Source: Terebella lapidaria (lineage: Eukaryota; Annelida; Polychaeta; Terebellida; Terebellidae). From it: a stretch of DNA of 64,000 nt. A program made the position numbers and the translations under genes. Each line of letters opens with the position of its first letter. The first letter of the stretch is position 1. Location of the stretch: contig OX424570.1 of assembly GCA_949152475.1 (NCBI GenBank), positions 22,130,694 through 22,194,693 of the forward strand, written 5' to 3'. The notes beneath the pieces are model-generated. The model ran no database searches, was not told the origin of the DNA, and worked only from the letters and a program-made list of their open reading frames with translations. Of this stretch, positions 32,745 through 43,289 are shown in pieces.

Positions 32745-33016
32745 ACCGCCTCTGTGGCCGAGTGGATGGGACCGGTGGCTCTTGAACCAATGAAGCTCAG
32801 AGGCGGTAGGTGACGCGGGTTCGATCCCCGTCACCGGCACAAAATAGATGGAGTTTTCATCCTGGCAACGCAAAGGTTTCTCCATTCGAATGTGCTTTCC
32901 AAATTCTAAAATGTCACCCGACGGGGGATGGGGAAGACAGGCAGAATTGCCTATCATCATGGACCGTCGTTAAATAAATCTGATTATTATTATTATATTA
33001 TTATTATTATTATTTC
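32745..33016 (+). mobile_element. tRNA-derived SINE
   Basis: It starts with an A box in TGGCCGAGTGG and has a B box GGGTTCGATCCC about 60 bp later, in a Leu/Ser-type tRNA head. The acceptor-stem ends (GCCTCTG and CACCGGCA) do not pair, so this is not a working tRNA gene. A ~120-bp body follows, then CCGTCGTTAAATAAATCTG and an (ATT)n tail. By family knowledge such elements are transcribed by RNA polymerase III and moved by LINE enzymes. Confidence 0.87.
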
Positions 33017-33429
33017 TCAAGCGGCCGACCATCACCCAAATGATAATATTCAAACTAAGATGACAAAGCATAGGAGGCCAGGCACTTGATAATAAGCATT
33101 GTATACTGCGTTATTAAATGTATGCATATTAAATGCATAATATGCATATAATATGCATATTATATATGCCCCCTCTCATACAGATCTGCCTTATGTCTTA
33201 AATGAAAATGGACTCTACTTTCTTTTGTTGTTTTTTTTTATAAATGCTCAGCTTGATGAAACAGGGTGCGGTGACACAACACCCTCACTCTAATCGTGTG
33301 CTATGCGTCAATTTGAGTTATTCGCCAGCGCATAAAGAGCGACTAGCACTTATACTTCAAAAGTGAAAGACTGCTATTAAGTCACAATATCTAGGACGAC
33401 TGGCAATTTGAAGCGAGGAATGATATCCC

Positions 33430-34020
33430 CACGTTACTTTCATTTACATTCGAGGTTGCCGTCACAATCGCGTTCAAACTCTCGTGATGATCCCTTGTGC
33501 TCCCTGTTTAGTGTGACCAGGTCATTAGCTCGGAAATTGTCCATGTATTCCCATATGACAATGGATTGTGTTCATCTCAATGTCGCCCGTAATGAGTGAA
33601 GTCTGTCTTCGTCACATGGTGAAGTTTTTCAGAGTGATGGTGGGTGATTTCGGGTCTCAAGAGTAACAAACGACAAAAGCATCGTAGATGCACATGGAAA
33701 TTACAATATTTTTTGCTTCATTATCCTTTTTGGCTAACAAAGAGAAATTCGGGACATTTCATGGGGTTCTGCAATAAAGTGGCAATCTTCTAGAATATAC
33801 TTGAAGGACGATGTGCAATGTGTCGCCGAATTCCCAGGAGACTGTAGTGCGATGTACTGACCTCAACCTTAGCGATATCTCACCCTATACTTGCCGAAGG
33901 CGATAAACGCGCTCCGATTTTATCTGATTACCGGGCATATATTGGCTGGAAATTTGGTGGGTTGGTTTGGACCCTTGGTGGAATGAAAGGAGGAAAATCA
34001 CCTTGTTTTCTGTAGACGGA
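33430..34020 (+). repeat. rep2 dispersed repeat, copy 3
   Basis: Collinear with 24400-25010, for example GTCATTAGCTCGGAAATTG, CGTAATGAGTGAAGTC, CGTCACATGGTGAAG, GCGATGTACTGACCTC, GATATCTCACCCTATAC and GCATATATTGGCTG. Followed by the linker, rep1 and rep3 as at 25 kb. Confidence 0.78.
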
Positions 34021-34271
34021 AGTTGTGACAATTTGTTGAAGAATGAAGCGTAAATGAGAAAAATGTAATGTGTTGGCTTACTCTTTTGCTTCATCATATT
34101 TGTATAGCATGACTGTTTGATAATTTTAATCATAGAATGCTATATTTAATAGGGGTAGTTGTTCTAGGATGTATGTTCGTAAATTAGGGTATTTTCGTGA
34201 TTGTATATGGTATTTTCAAAGTGTCACAATTGTGGATATTTTTGTATACATCACATTGATGAGAGAGTTAA

Positions 34272-34475
34272 TCCGTCATTGGGCAGTTGGATACTATTCC
34301 CATCAAGTGTACAGTGAGGATCCCTTTACATACTGAATGCCCCTGATGTCACCAGTATGGTTTGTGATGTGAATGTTTGGTTGGGCTTTGTTCCAATATC
34401 ATAACAAATTCTGCTGGATTTTTTATTTGAATCATCATTGCATTCTTTATCGGAGACATAGTTTGATACTTACAT
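34272..34475 (+). repeat. rep1 dispersed repeat, strongly diverged copy
   Basis: CATTGGGCAGTTGGATACTA, then TCAAGTGTACAGT, TGCCCCTGATGTCACCAGTA, TTGGTTGGGCTTTGTT and a terminal TTTGATACTTACATTT follow rep1 from end to end. It sits between rep2 and rep3 in the composite. Confidence 0.75.
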
Positions 34476-34739
34476 TTTGTCAACTTCTGACTTTGGTTAC
34501 TGCGTGATACTAATGAGTCTCAGAGAAGGGTATTAAAAATTGTTATATAGCGACTCGTCATCGAATGCCGTTTTACTCAACTTATTACTAACTCTGGAAG
34601 AAATATATGATGAACATAGTATGGTATTTCAAAGATTCTAATGTAGCTGTTTGTTTTCTTCTCCTAATGAAATCGCTAGCAAATAATACCCTAATGAAAT
34701 GGGGTAACAATAGTCTGGCTGTCAACTGCCTGCCAATTT

Positions 34740-35100
34740 GCAAGCCATCCACCGAGGTATATATTGGGAAAGCTTCTCTCACTGTTCTGCCAATGGGAAG
34801 ATTGGTCAATTTCATATTGTCTCCTGCAAGTGTGATTAACAAGTTATCCGTGGATGCCTAGCTATTTTAAGCCAAGTCTAACAGATCCCCGTGTCCCAAG
34901 GTGGCTCAAATTCTTTTCTTTGACGCCTAAGCTATTGATCCTATACTGGTTGGTTTGATTACGCTTCTGACTACATTGAATCGTCTTATTTGCTATGGGA
35001 AATAAGGAGAATTTCCCAATGTGCAACGTGGGATATATAACTGGCTCACAATTCGAGTACCACTCTGCATTAGCCATCCTAAAATATCAATTCCAGTTAG
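34740..35100 (+). repeat. rep3 dispersed repeat, copy 2 (right half)
   Basis: It shares TATATTGGGAAAGCTTCTC, CCAATGGGAAGATTG, TCTAACAGATCCCCGTGTCC, TGATCCTATACTGGTTGG and TATGGGAAATAAGGAGAA with 43290-44260. The P-like relic begins directly after it. Confidence 0.78.
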
Positions 35101-35119
35101 CATTCTTTACTATTGCAGT

Positions 35120-36410
35120 TGCACTGGTTGGCAACTACACCAATTAGAGTACAAGGTGAACCTCGGCTGCAAGCTGAACGTATCAGCCTTCCATCCATAC
35201 TCCCCTTACCCCAGTCGCACAGGCAGGAAGATCTATGTGATATTCGAAGCTGATGAGAAACCTTCTTGGAGATTATAAAGAGATCATGGACAAAGAGGAG
35301 AGCAGCCAACCGTCCATCAAATGGCAATATATACAGCATCTCCATAACATTCAGCAAGAAGAAGGTTTCAAGCTGGGAAACAAACTTAGTACGGAACATC
35401 TGACATACGAAAAGTATGAGATGAATGTTCCCGTTGCAGCTCAAACGCTGAGTGTGTCAGTCGCCACGGCAGTGGATTTTCTGATGGAAGATGCGGGGAG
35501 AGAAGAATTCCAAGGCAGCGAAGCCACAACATCTTTCATCAGAATGATTGATAAGCTCTTCGACTACCTCAACACTAAAATTTTCATGCCAAGGGATCGA
35601 AAGACGTCCTGTCTCCAGCAAACTGGCATGAGCAAAAACAATTCCTGCAGCAGACTTTCAACTACATCATGAAAATGCGTGATGACAAGAGCCGACTAGT
35701 TCGAGCAGGTCGCAGGAAGACTACCATCATCTGGTTTGCTTCTGCCATCCTGTCAGTTATTGCCATCGTGGATGAGTTGCTGTCCAGAAGATATGCTTAC
35801 AAGTATATGCTCACATACACATCACATCACAAGATCATCTTGTACCCCACAGATCCCTATGTCATGGCTCAAGAAACGAGTGAACGCTTCACAGCGTTCA
35901 TATCCAGAACACAAGGTGGTGGCCTCTTGTACCTATCCAGTCCAATACAGTCCACCGGATCGTCAAAGCCACAGAAGTCATCTTCAGGTTGTAATATTGT
36001 ATTAGCTGTCACGACTCACTGAGTTATTCATGTGGGTATTTGATGATTGCTAGACTGTTTTTTAGTGTGATGGTATATTACACACATGCTTAAAGAACAC
36101 ATGCTTGAAGAAAGAAATTCACAAAATTGTGAAAAGGTCATAACAATGTATATTTTCAGACATCCAGTATGGATGCTGAAATCATCAAACTGAAAGGCAT
36201 CAGCACGGAGCGCTGGATGGACATTGCCATCCAGACCGCTATCATCCAACAACTGGGAAATGTATTTGATGATGACGACCACTATTTCGACCACGAAGTA
36301 GCATTTGAGAGTGATCACGGACTAGCACTCATGCGCCCAGTCATCAAATCCTACCTGACAACTCGGCTGAAGACTATAACAGGACCTACACCCAAGTCAT
36401 TGCACATGGT
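35120..36410 (+). pseudogene. P-element / THAP9-like transposase relic
   Basis: Frames shift several times, but the family order is clear. CKLNVSAFHPYSPYPSRTGR then KIYVIFE (to ~35246); KLMRNLLGDYKEIMDK, IKWQYIQHLHNIQQEEGFKL and AAQTLSVSVATAV, then IRMIDKLFDYLN (35247-35590); FNYIMKMRD, GRRKTTIIWFAS, DELLSRRY and YMLTY (35640-35830); GGGLLYLSSP plus IVKATEVIFR (35915-35986); then MDAEIIKLKGIS and FDHEVAFESDHGLALM (36160-36400). These match the RNase-H-like and C-terminal parts of P-type transposases and THAP9. The conserved segment between VIFE and KLMRN, where the family has an acidic-Cys-His motif, is deleted. A possible intron with good ends lies at 35987-36160. The N-terminal THAP zinc finger is absent. 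It is not functional. Confidence 0.85.
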
Positions 36411-36537
36411 GATAAGCCATCCCTTCGCCTTGATTTCAACCAAATGTTTCAACGAAAAGATTTTATTCAGACACCAGTTCAGAAACTATTCAGAATATGT
36501 ACTGATTCAGAATCTGCGCTGGAGAATCTGCTCCAGC

Positions 36538-36588
36538 GCAAATCATCAAAATTTGGTTGTATTGGTGGTAATAGATTGATACTTACAC
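36538..36588 (+). repeat. rep1 3' end fragment
   Basis: AATCATCAAAATTTGGTTGT then GGTGGTAATAGATTGATACT equals the rep1 end. It lies between the P-like relic and the ankyrin segment. Confidence 0.75.
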
Positions 36589-36682
36589 CCAATGTATGGG
36601 TGTTTTGAGGCTACTTGGAGAATATAAATATACCGGACATTTGTTACATGCAGTTTTGTATGAGACATAAGATTGTCAGAGA

Positions 36683-37667
36683 TTGTTATATGTGACGGTT
36701 CTCAAGAAACTGAAGGAAATGGGCATGAGGTTGACTCGCAAAGACAACGAGGGTAACACAGTCCTCATGTCGACAATTGTCCCGAACATTAGGGATTTAG
36801 ACGTGATCAAATATCTGCTTCTATATGACGATGTTCGATCACAAATCAATCATCAAAAAAAACAACAAAGACACAGTGATGAGTCTGCTTTTTAACAATG
36901 TCACATGGTGGCTTTCTAATAAACCATCGATTACAATAGCTCGTACACTCCATGATGCTGGTGCGAGTGTGAACATTAAGCTATCTGATCACAAAACGCT
37001 CCTGTTGAAGCACTTCTACGATCCCGACGCACGTGATCTATGCTAGAGCTTGGTGCCGATCATAACATCACTGAATCTTCAGGGAGGAACGTTCTCTGGC
37101 TCACCTGTAGTAGGTTTCACATTTACGTACTTCTGAAATTGCTAGAACTGAACATCGACATCCGCCAGAGTCATTACATGGACGAGAAGCGAGGAACAAC
37201 AGCCTTTCTCGAGGCTCTGGAAGATGAAGATGCCTGCTCGGCAAGTCTGCTGTATTATATGGACTGTTCCCTCCGGGGAGTCGAAGCATGGCTCGAGACC
37301 GACAGTGCCGAAAAAGTTCTCAATGACTGCCCCGGCATCAAGGATCTGGCCACACACATGCAGGCGTCTGGCAGACTGACCACGGTGCCATCCCTATGGA
37401 AGTTGTCTCGACTTGCTACCCCAGGGGCAATGGGCCCTCGTCCTATTGGTGACCGTGCGTACCAGCTCGGCCTCACAGCAGTAGTTGCACGTCTTCTTGT
37501 CTACAGATACTACCTAAAGCATCAGCTCGACAGCGGAAGCAGCAGTCAACAGCTTTTGAAGAAAATATTATCATATACTATTTATTCGAATAAGAAGGCA
37601 GTTCGATTTGAATTACTCAGAAATCTTAGTCCTAAAATGTCCAAGACGAGCTTAATCGCATTATAAA
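36683..37667 (+). pseudogene. Ankyrin-repeat protein with SOCS-box-like C-terminus, frameshifted
   Basis: Three overlapping frames (36683-36860, 36860-37040, 37040-37666) form one protein of about 325 residues. It has ankyrin units with typical cores (RLTRKDNEGNTVLM; HDAGASVNIKLSDHKTLLL; ELGADHNITESSGRNVLWL; LLKLLELNIDI...TAFLEAL). The C-terminus has SLWKLSRLATPGAMGPRPIG and YQLGLTAVVARLLVYR, resembling a SOCS box, which in ASB-type proteins recruits Elongin and Cullin5 for ubiquitylation. The first frameshift is at an 8-A run (36857-36864), the second near 37040. Either this is a decayed or retro-copied gene, or the assembly has indel errors in a real 3' exon; an acceptor-like TTGTCAG is at 36673-36679. 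No start codon context or polyA signal is obvious. Confidence 0.65.
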
Positions 37668-37732
37668 CTTGAAACTAGATGAATATGCAGCTTATTTATG
37701 AAATTGCATGTTATGACACATGAAGATAGAGC

Positions 37733-37736
<4 letters not shown>

Positions 37737-37806
<70 letters not shown>
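37737..37806. repeat. (TA)n microsatellite, about 70 bp
   Basis: An uninterrupted run of TA dinucleotides, downstream of the ankyrin segment. Confidence 0.97.
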
Positions 37807-37810
<4 letters not shown>

Positions 37811-38055
37811 GTGTTTATGGTAAAGCATGAATGTGTTTATGTTATAATGTTAAACTTTGAGCTTGACGATGGCCTTGGAAGTTAGGTTTGCATTTCGAGC
37901 ATATAGAGAGTTCTGTATGGTACATCTTTCTAGTTATTTTGACTGTGAAATTAGGTTGTTCAGCATAAACTCATGGACCCATTGATTTGGCTTGTAGTTC
38001 GTAAATACCCAACATATGGACTGTATCGAGGCAGGTGGAAATGGATTAACTGTGT

Positions 38056-38750
38056 ATGGTAGATAATTTTTGGAGTATTAGCTCACATCAGCCATACGGT
38101 CCTTACACGGGACACGGAAACCCTCTAGAAGGCTCCCTCCGCGTCAAGCAAGCCCTGAGGGAGTGTACGACCATCCAAGAAGCTGCCAGTAACCTTGGAT
38201 ACATGTTGGCACAGATCCGGTCCTTCGGGGGTCAAACACCACCAGTTGTCATGATCTGGGCGGCGATCACGTTGGCCTTTTTTGGCGGGTTGCGAGCAGC
38301 GGAAGTAACCGTTCATGAACACTTCGATCCACGTGTCAACCCATGCCGTCAAGACGTGTCCTTCTTAGTCCAGGCCCGCATCGAAAGTTTGGCTCAAGAC
38401 TTCCAAGACCAACAGAAGGTCCCAAGGGTCATCGTCGGGTTTGTGCTACGAAGGCCTGCCTAGAGTGTACAACGGGGGCTCCAGAGGGTGCTTTGTTCCG
38501 TGTCAACGGCATCCCCCTCACCCAAACTCCTAAAGCCTAAATTCTCCGCCCTCGATCATCCCCCAGAATTGTATTCAGGCCACAGTTCGCACGCCGGATG
38601 TGCAACCAAAGCTGCGATTGCCGGCATGAGTGACTGGTAGATCAAGTTACTGGGTCGATGGGCCTCCAATGCTTACCACGGATACATCAGGTCAACACCG
38701 AAACTTCTGTGTAACCTACCTAAGGCTAGTGTCAACACCTCCAGTCAAAT
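38056..38750 (+). pseudogene. Tyrosine recombinase relic (Crypton/DIRS-like)
   Basis: Frame 1 (38056-38463) shows LRVKQALRECTTIQEAA and WAAITLAFFGGLRAAEVTV, the box with the first catalytic Arg. The frame then shifts near 38445 to VCATKACLECTTGAPEGALF, then RVNGIPLT. A third stretch (38540-38740) reads YSGHSSHAGCATKAAIAGMS, an in-frame TAG, and IKLLGRWASNAYHGYIRSTP. This is the H-x-x-R box, the GRW/H box and the Tyr nucleophile region (AY..YI) in family order. The second catalytic Arg (expected HSFR) is His here. Two frame changes plus a stop make it inactive. Such enzymes move Cryptons and DIRS-type elements; no flanking terminal repeats were found to decide which. Confidence 0.82.
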
Positions 38751-39097
38751 CCATCGATGTCACACTAGGTGTATCTGGTTTTATCAACAATATCACATCA
38801 ATACTTACTATACTTTTCATTTACATGCCTGTGCCTTTTACTTGGGTTGTCAGCGGCCCACTTTGTACACAATAATTAGTGTTACAATTTTTCAGTCAAC
38901 TATGTGTAATTTTCAATATGTCATGTATTTGTATGTAAATGTACGTGTATTTTCAACTATGGCCCATTAAAAATCTTTATGCTATTCCTCGTTCAGCCTT
39001 TAACAAACTATTACCTCGAGCAGCACCCGATTTCGGTGATTCCAATAAAATATCCATAGAACGAGCCACTTTTGGTATAGAAACAAAGTATGGCAAA

Positions 39098-39292
39098 CAA
39101 TTTATCCATAGACACATTGGCGTCATTAGGGATAGAGAGTTTACCCCTACCGTATCTGATGCCAGTATGGCTTCAGATATGGATGTTTGGTTGGGCTTTG
39201 TTTCTAGTCTGAAAGTTTTTGATATCAGGTTTTTTTATTGGCATCATCAAAATTTGGTGAACAGCGGTAGTAGGTTGATACATACATTCTAG
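39098..39292 (+). repeat. rep1 fragments in inverted arrangement
   Basis: 39098-39135 (ATCCATAGACACATTGGCGT) is a minus-strand piece of the rep1 middle. 39150-39292 (GATGCCAGTATGGCTTC, TTTGGTTGGGCTTTGTTTC, GGCATCATCAAAATTTGGT, GGTTGATACATACATTC) is the plus-strand 3' half. They are two decayed pieces facing each other. Confidence 0.65.
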
Positions 39293-39299
39293 TAAAAAA

Positions 39300-40430
39300 A
39301 ATGCCCCGCAACCGATGAGCGGCTGTTCAGCTGAAAATCAAGGGCTTCACTTTCGAGATTTTTATCAGGAAGTTGTATTATACAACAAATTGCATGTATA
39401 CTCACCCCTAATATACCACCCCTAGGGTATAAAACAAGTTAGCCCCATCTTGTACCCACACCGAAGAGCAGTTTGGAGATATACGTACATCTACTACAGC
39501 AGTGTGGCCTACTCGATGCTGTATAGAGATGCTTGTGTCTGTGTGGTGTACAGGGAAACCTTCTAAGTCAGCAATTAGCTGAAGGGGTAGACTGTGAAGA
39601 TGTAGCCGAACTATCAGTGATTTCAACATTCATGTAGAAAGTACGGTATGTAATATTGACAACTCTGAAGTCATCAGAACGTCTCGATCAACATGTGACT
39701 CGTCCAACCCACAGCAATTGTCGGCTCGTGTCACGGACAACATTATGAGCGAAGTTAAACACCACGACCTCCTGTCTGCTCATCTTCCCCCTAGTGCCTG
39801 ATCGCATTCTTGACATCACACAATATACAAAGGTAGTTTCGTAAGACACATGACATCGACAACAAAGAACTAACCGCTGCAGCTTTAGAGCGTAGAATAT
39901 GTCTTAGAGTGTTGACACAACACAAACGATACAATAATAAATTATCAGAGCCCTAAATACCAGATGTTTGCGCCTTTGTAATGTTCAAGAATGAAGTTTG
40001 GAGTATTTGAAATCTCCAGTTCATACACTGTCAGTGTTGTTGTACGTTTCACAATAATACGTCATGTGTGAAAGTTAATACGACATAGCGTGATGAAACA
40101 ACAGGTAATGTGGATGATCGATGTATTCTTCCATAGATATATACATGTGACGTTGATAACCTCACCTAAAGGATATGCAGATGACGTCATGATCCTAGTT
40201 TGAGAATAGGATTAGTAGAGATGGGTTGCTATTGCTCAACCCAACAATACCTTGCATGGACGGTTATACAATACTAATCCTATTATCTAAACAATATTAT
40301 GACATTATCCGCAAACCATTTATTGTGTTGCCGTCCATTCAATTCTTCTGTTAAATGGTGTTGAGTTGAGCAATATCAAACCATCTATTTTATTCATTCG
40401 GGCACCGTCAGTGTGTTTGCTATCATAATA
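39300..40430. other. Intergenic, nothing recognised
   Basis: No repeat match found. A 73-codon minus-strand ORF (39408-39629) has no family I can name. Confidence 0.5.
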
Positions 40431-40439
40431 TGCAAGATA

Positions 40440-40850
40440 ATATATCGTGTGTTCTAAATTTTTGATCTAAATTGTCTGTTTTTTGGTCATTCGGGCCTAT
40501 ATTTTAGGCCTTTCGAGAGATTCAAGGCATACTATTGTAGACAGCACATATTGTCATAAATATTCGAAATTAAACAGAAAATTACTGAATAAGATTCTGA
40601 GCAAAGTGCCAAAATATAGAATTTTGGTCTTCTTGGGCCTATATATGTATTACAGACCTTTCGAGGGATTCCATGGTATTCTGTTTTTTTAAACGAGAAA
40701 AAGGGTACATAATGTCATGTATATGTGACAAAGTGTCACGTATATAACAAAATGCCAAATTGTATAATTCTGAACTTTTTGGGGCCTTTTGGTCCTATAT
40801 TTCAGGTCTTTCAATTTTTAAAAACAAATATTGCCTTTTGATCTTTCAAG
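40440..40850 (+). repeat. Three diverged local repeats of a GGCCTATATTT-type unit
   Basis: TTTTGGTC-TTCGGGCCTATATTTTAGG at 40481, AATTTTGGTCTTCTTGGGCC at 40620 and TTTTTGGGGCCTTTTGGTCC at 40778, each followed by a CCTTTCGAG/GTCTTTCAA block, suggest an old ~150-bp tandem unit. A TTCAAGGTCACTGAAGGTCA cluster follows at 40846. Confidence 0.5.
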
Positions 40851-40999
40851 GTCACTGAAGGTCAAAATAAAGGTCACAACTGAAATCAATATTATGTGAC
40901 TTCTCATTTGAATGCGTCAATATTCAAGTCCTTTTTTTAATAGTCTAGTATTCTACACTTCTAGAAAAAAGAAACCTATATTGCTTATAATCGGGCATA

Positions 41000-41515
41000 T
41001 ATACTGGATTCGGTATCCAAGAATAAATTATTTCATATCAGTGTAATCAGGAGCCATTTCTGAACCGAGTGTATTTGGTTTGGTACACGTACACTTAAAA
41101 GCGTCCATTTTGGAGTCCTTCAAGTGTACAGGGGTAAAAATGAAAAGTCACAAAATTGTAACATTCTGTTGAATGTTGAAGCGACTTGGGCCTGGGTCCT
41201 CTCTGTTTAACGCTGATCAAGGGCGCTGCCACGATCCAGATTCGACATCCGTGGCATGGGAATGTTTCAGCTTTGATTGCCTCAGAAGCTTCTCTTTGGT
41301 AAAGTTGTTATGCATGGATCACGAGAAAGTCAACTCAACACAAAACTCAACTTCATGCAACAGAGCAACTATTCTGACTCCCTGTACACTTGAAGGATTC
41401 CAGAATAGACCATTTTCGGTTCACGTGTACCAAACCAAGTTTAAGTGGTTCAGAAAAAGCTCCCTGTCACACTGATGTGAAATACTTCATTCTTGGATAC
41501 AATATCAGTATATAT
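41000..41515. mobile_element. Foldback element with ~135-bp arms
   Basis: The left arm (41000-41140) and the reverse complement of 41378-41515 agree through TATCCAAGAATRAARTATTTC, ATCAGTGTRA, CTGAACC, TTTGGTTTGGTACACGTG and CCTTCAAGTGTACAGGG with scattered differences. The ~240-bp centre holds a 100-codon ORF with no domain. This looks like a nonautonomous foldback element. Confidence 0.8.
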
Positions 41516-42074
41516 CAGTATATATTTGACTTGGATACTTTAGTATCACTCGGTTTTATCACCAACACTGATTTTGTAAAATCCGTCTATGGATTCGGTC
41601 TTAGCATATGCATTTGTCTGTTTGTTGGTATTAATTTCTATTGTAATTCTGCTCCGCAGTATTCTAGTGAACGAAAGCCTCTAAGTCCAACGAGAACATG
41701 TCAAAATGCAATCTTCAGCATAAAATGACTCAAAACAAAGAATTCCTGTTTCGGACAAAAAGTGACAATTTTTAAGTGACAATCAAAATGGCAGCCACAC
41801 GCAGACCGGCAGAACAAGAGCAACAAACTTATAAGAGACACGAGGGTACGCAAATGTGAAATCCAGTGCATTGATTGAAGAAAACATTCTTACAATAGTT
41901 TGAGAAAATGGCCGCCGAATTCCAAAAAAATCTGAGGGCGACAAAAAAGACCACATACTAGTAGATATCACCAAACATACTATATACGGCTTTTTATATG
42001 TTCATAACATTTAGTTTGTATGTTTTAATGTGTTTTACATTCGAAATTGATAGCCTGTACCTTTCAGGACAGTG

Positions 42075-43190
42075 TTATTTTTTTTACAAGATCAATCATG
42101 CAAATGACTTCATATGGGCAACTACACATTCAGTGAAACTGCGTTTCCAGTGAAGTATGATTTATATTGATAAACCATGAGATAGCATGTTTTAAGAACA
42201 ATAATTGTACCGTAGTACCGTATTTATGCCCTTTTAGGCGCATGCGCTCATGGGCTAGTATGCGATGATACTCAAGTATAAGCACATGTTCTTATTTGCG
42301 GGATTATTTCAGCAATAATCCGATTATAAGCGCATACAATTACAATGTTAAGGCTGCATATTACGTTAGTACAAATCAAATGCACTAGTTTGTGTCAAAT
42401 TAGTGCACCCCATAATCGCACTATTCAACACAGCAATAGATAGACGTTGCGCATCCATCATTGATGATCACGTCTTCAGTCTGTATCAGCGTTTACTGAT
42501 AGCTTCGAACTTATAAGTTAAATTATTTTTTCAGAAGTGGAAATAAATTATATTATTTATGTTTCAACTATTTTTAAAAATAAATAAATAAAAACATAAT
42601 TCAACAAATGCAGCATTCCTATACCCAATGCTGGATGGGGTGTATTTATAATCGAATCAGTGTTTCGCACCTCTACATGTGTGCAAGCGGAAAATATACA
42701 AAACAAAAACGGACAACAAATGAATTTTTTTGCGTATGGGCGTATGCTCATAACGGTAATACAGAGCACTATATATTGGTAAAATATAGACATCGTCAAA
42801 ATATTTTTCTCCAGTGGAGATAGATCGTCATGTTCAAGTTTTTTTGCATGTCAGTTGATGTAGCTACATTGGTTCTACTCTAAGGCTTGATATGACCAAT
42901 CCACCAGCACAGGAAGTACACAAAATAGACATATCACGAGAATATTGATTCCTTGTTCAGTTTGAGGGACGGGGACGAGGTATCCAAGGTTTTATCCTTG
43001 ACCACGCCTCATGTTGTGTCAGTAAACTTCATGATGATACCATTGTTTTCACCGTGGTAGTGGTAACTCTAGAAATGATTTCCTCTATAGAAGAGTATGT
43101 CCATAGGCATGATAAAGAAAGGTTTGTTTTTGAGGCCGTCGTGGACGAGGTGAATTGTTCAATAAGAACGTTGCAACAATGATGTGTGGT
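42075..43190 (+). repeat. rep4 dispersed repeat, copy 2 (interrupted)
   Basis: It matches 26390-27010 in two parts, 42075-42210 and 42780-43190. The 570 bp between them have no counterpart at 26.6 kb and are treated as an insertion. Confidence 0.72.
42215..42775. mobile_element. Element nested in rep4, TACCGT ends
   Basis: The left end reads TACCGTATTTATGCCCTTTT then AGGCGCATGCGC. The right end, reverse-complemented, reads TTACCGTTATGAGCATACG then CCCATACGC. Similarity is partial but both start with TACCGT and carry GCAT/GCGC steps. It has no transposase and fills exactly the gap in the rep4 match. The target duplication is not clear. Confidence 0.55.
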
Positions 43191-43289
43191 GAAATATATG
43201 AGAGGTGCACTTGTGCCTTGAATTTTAAACCACCACGAAGACAGCACATGGTAAAAAGTCAACGATGAACATACATAGTATTTCAAATC

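Noticed and set aside
32745-32840. Functional tRNA-Leu/Ser gene
   Set aside because: A and B boxes are good but the acceptor stem does not pair and a SINE body and ATT tail follow.
39408-39629. 73-codon minus-strand ORF as a retroelement fragment
   Set aside because: Some residues are suggestive but no diagnostic motif is present.
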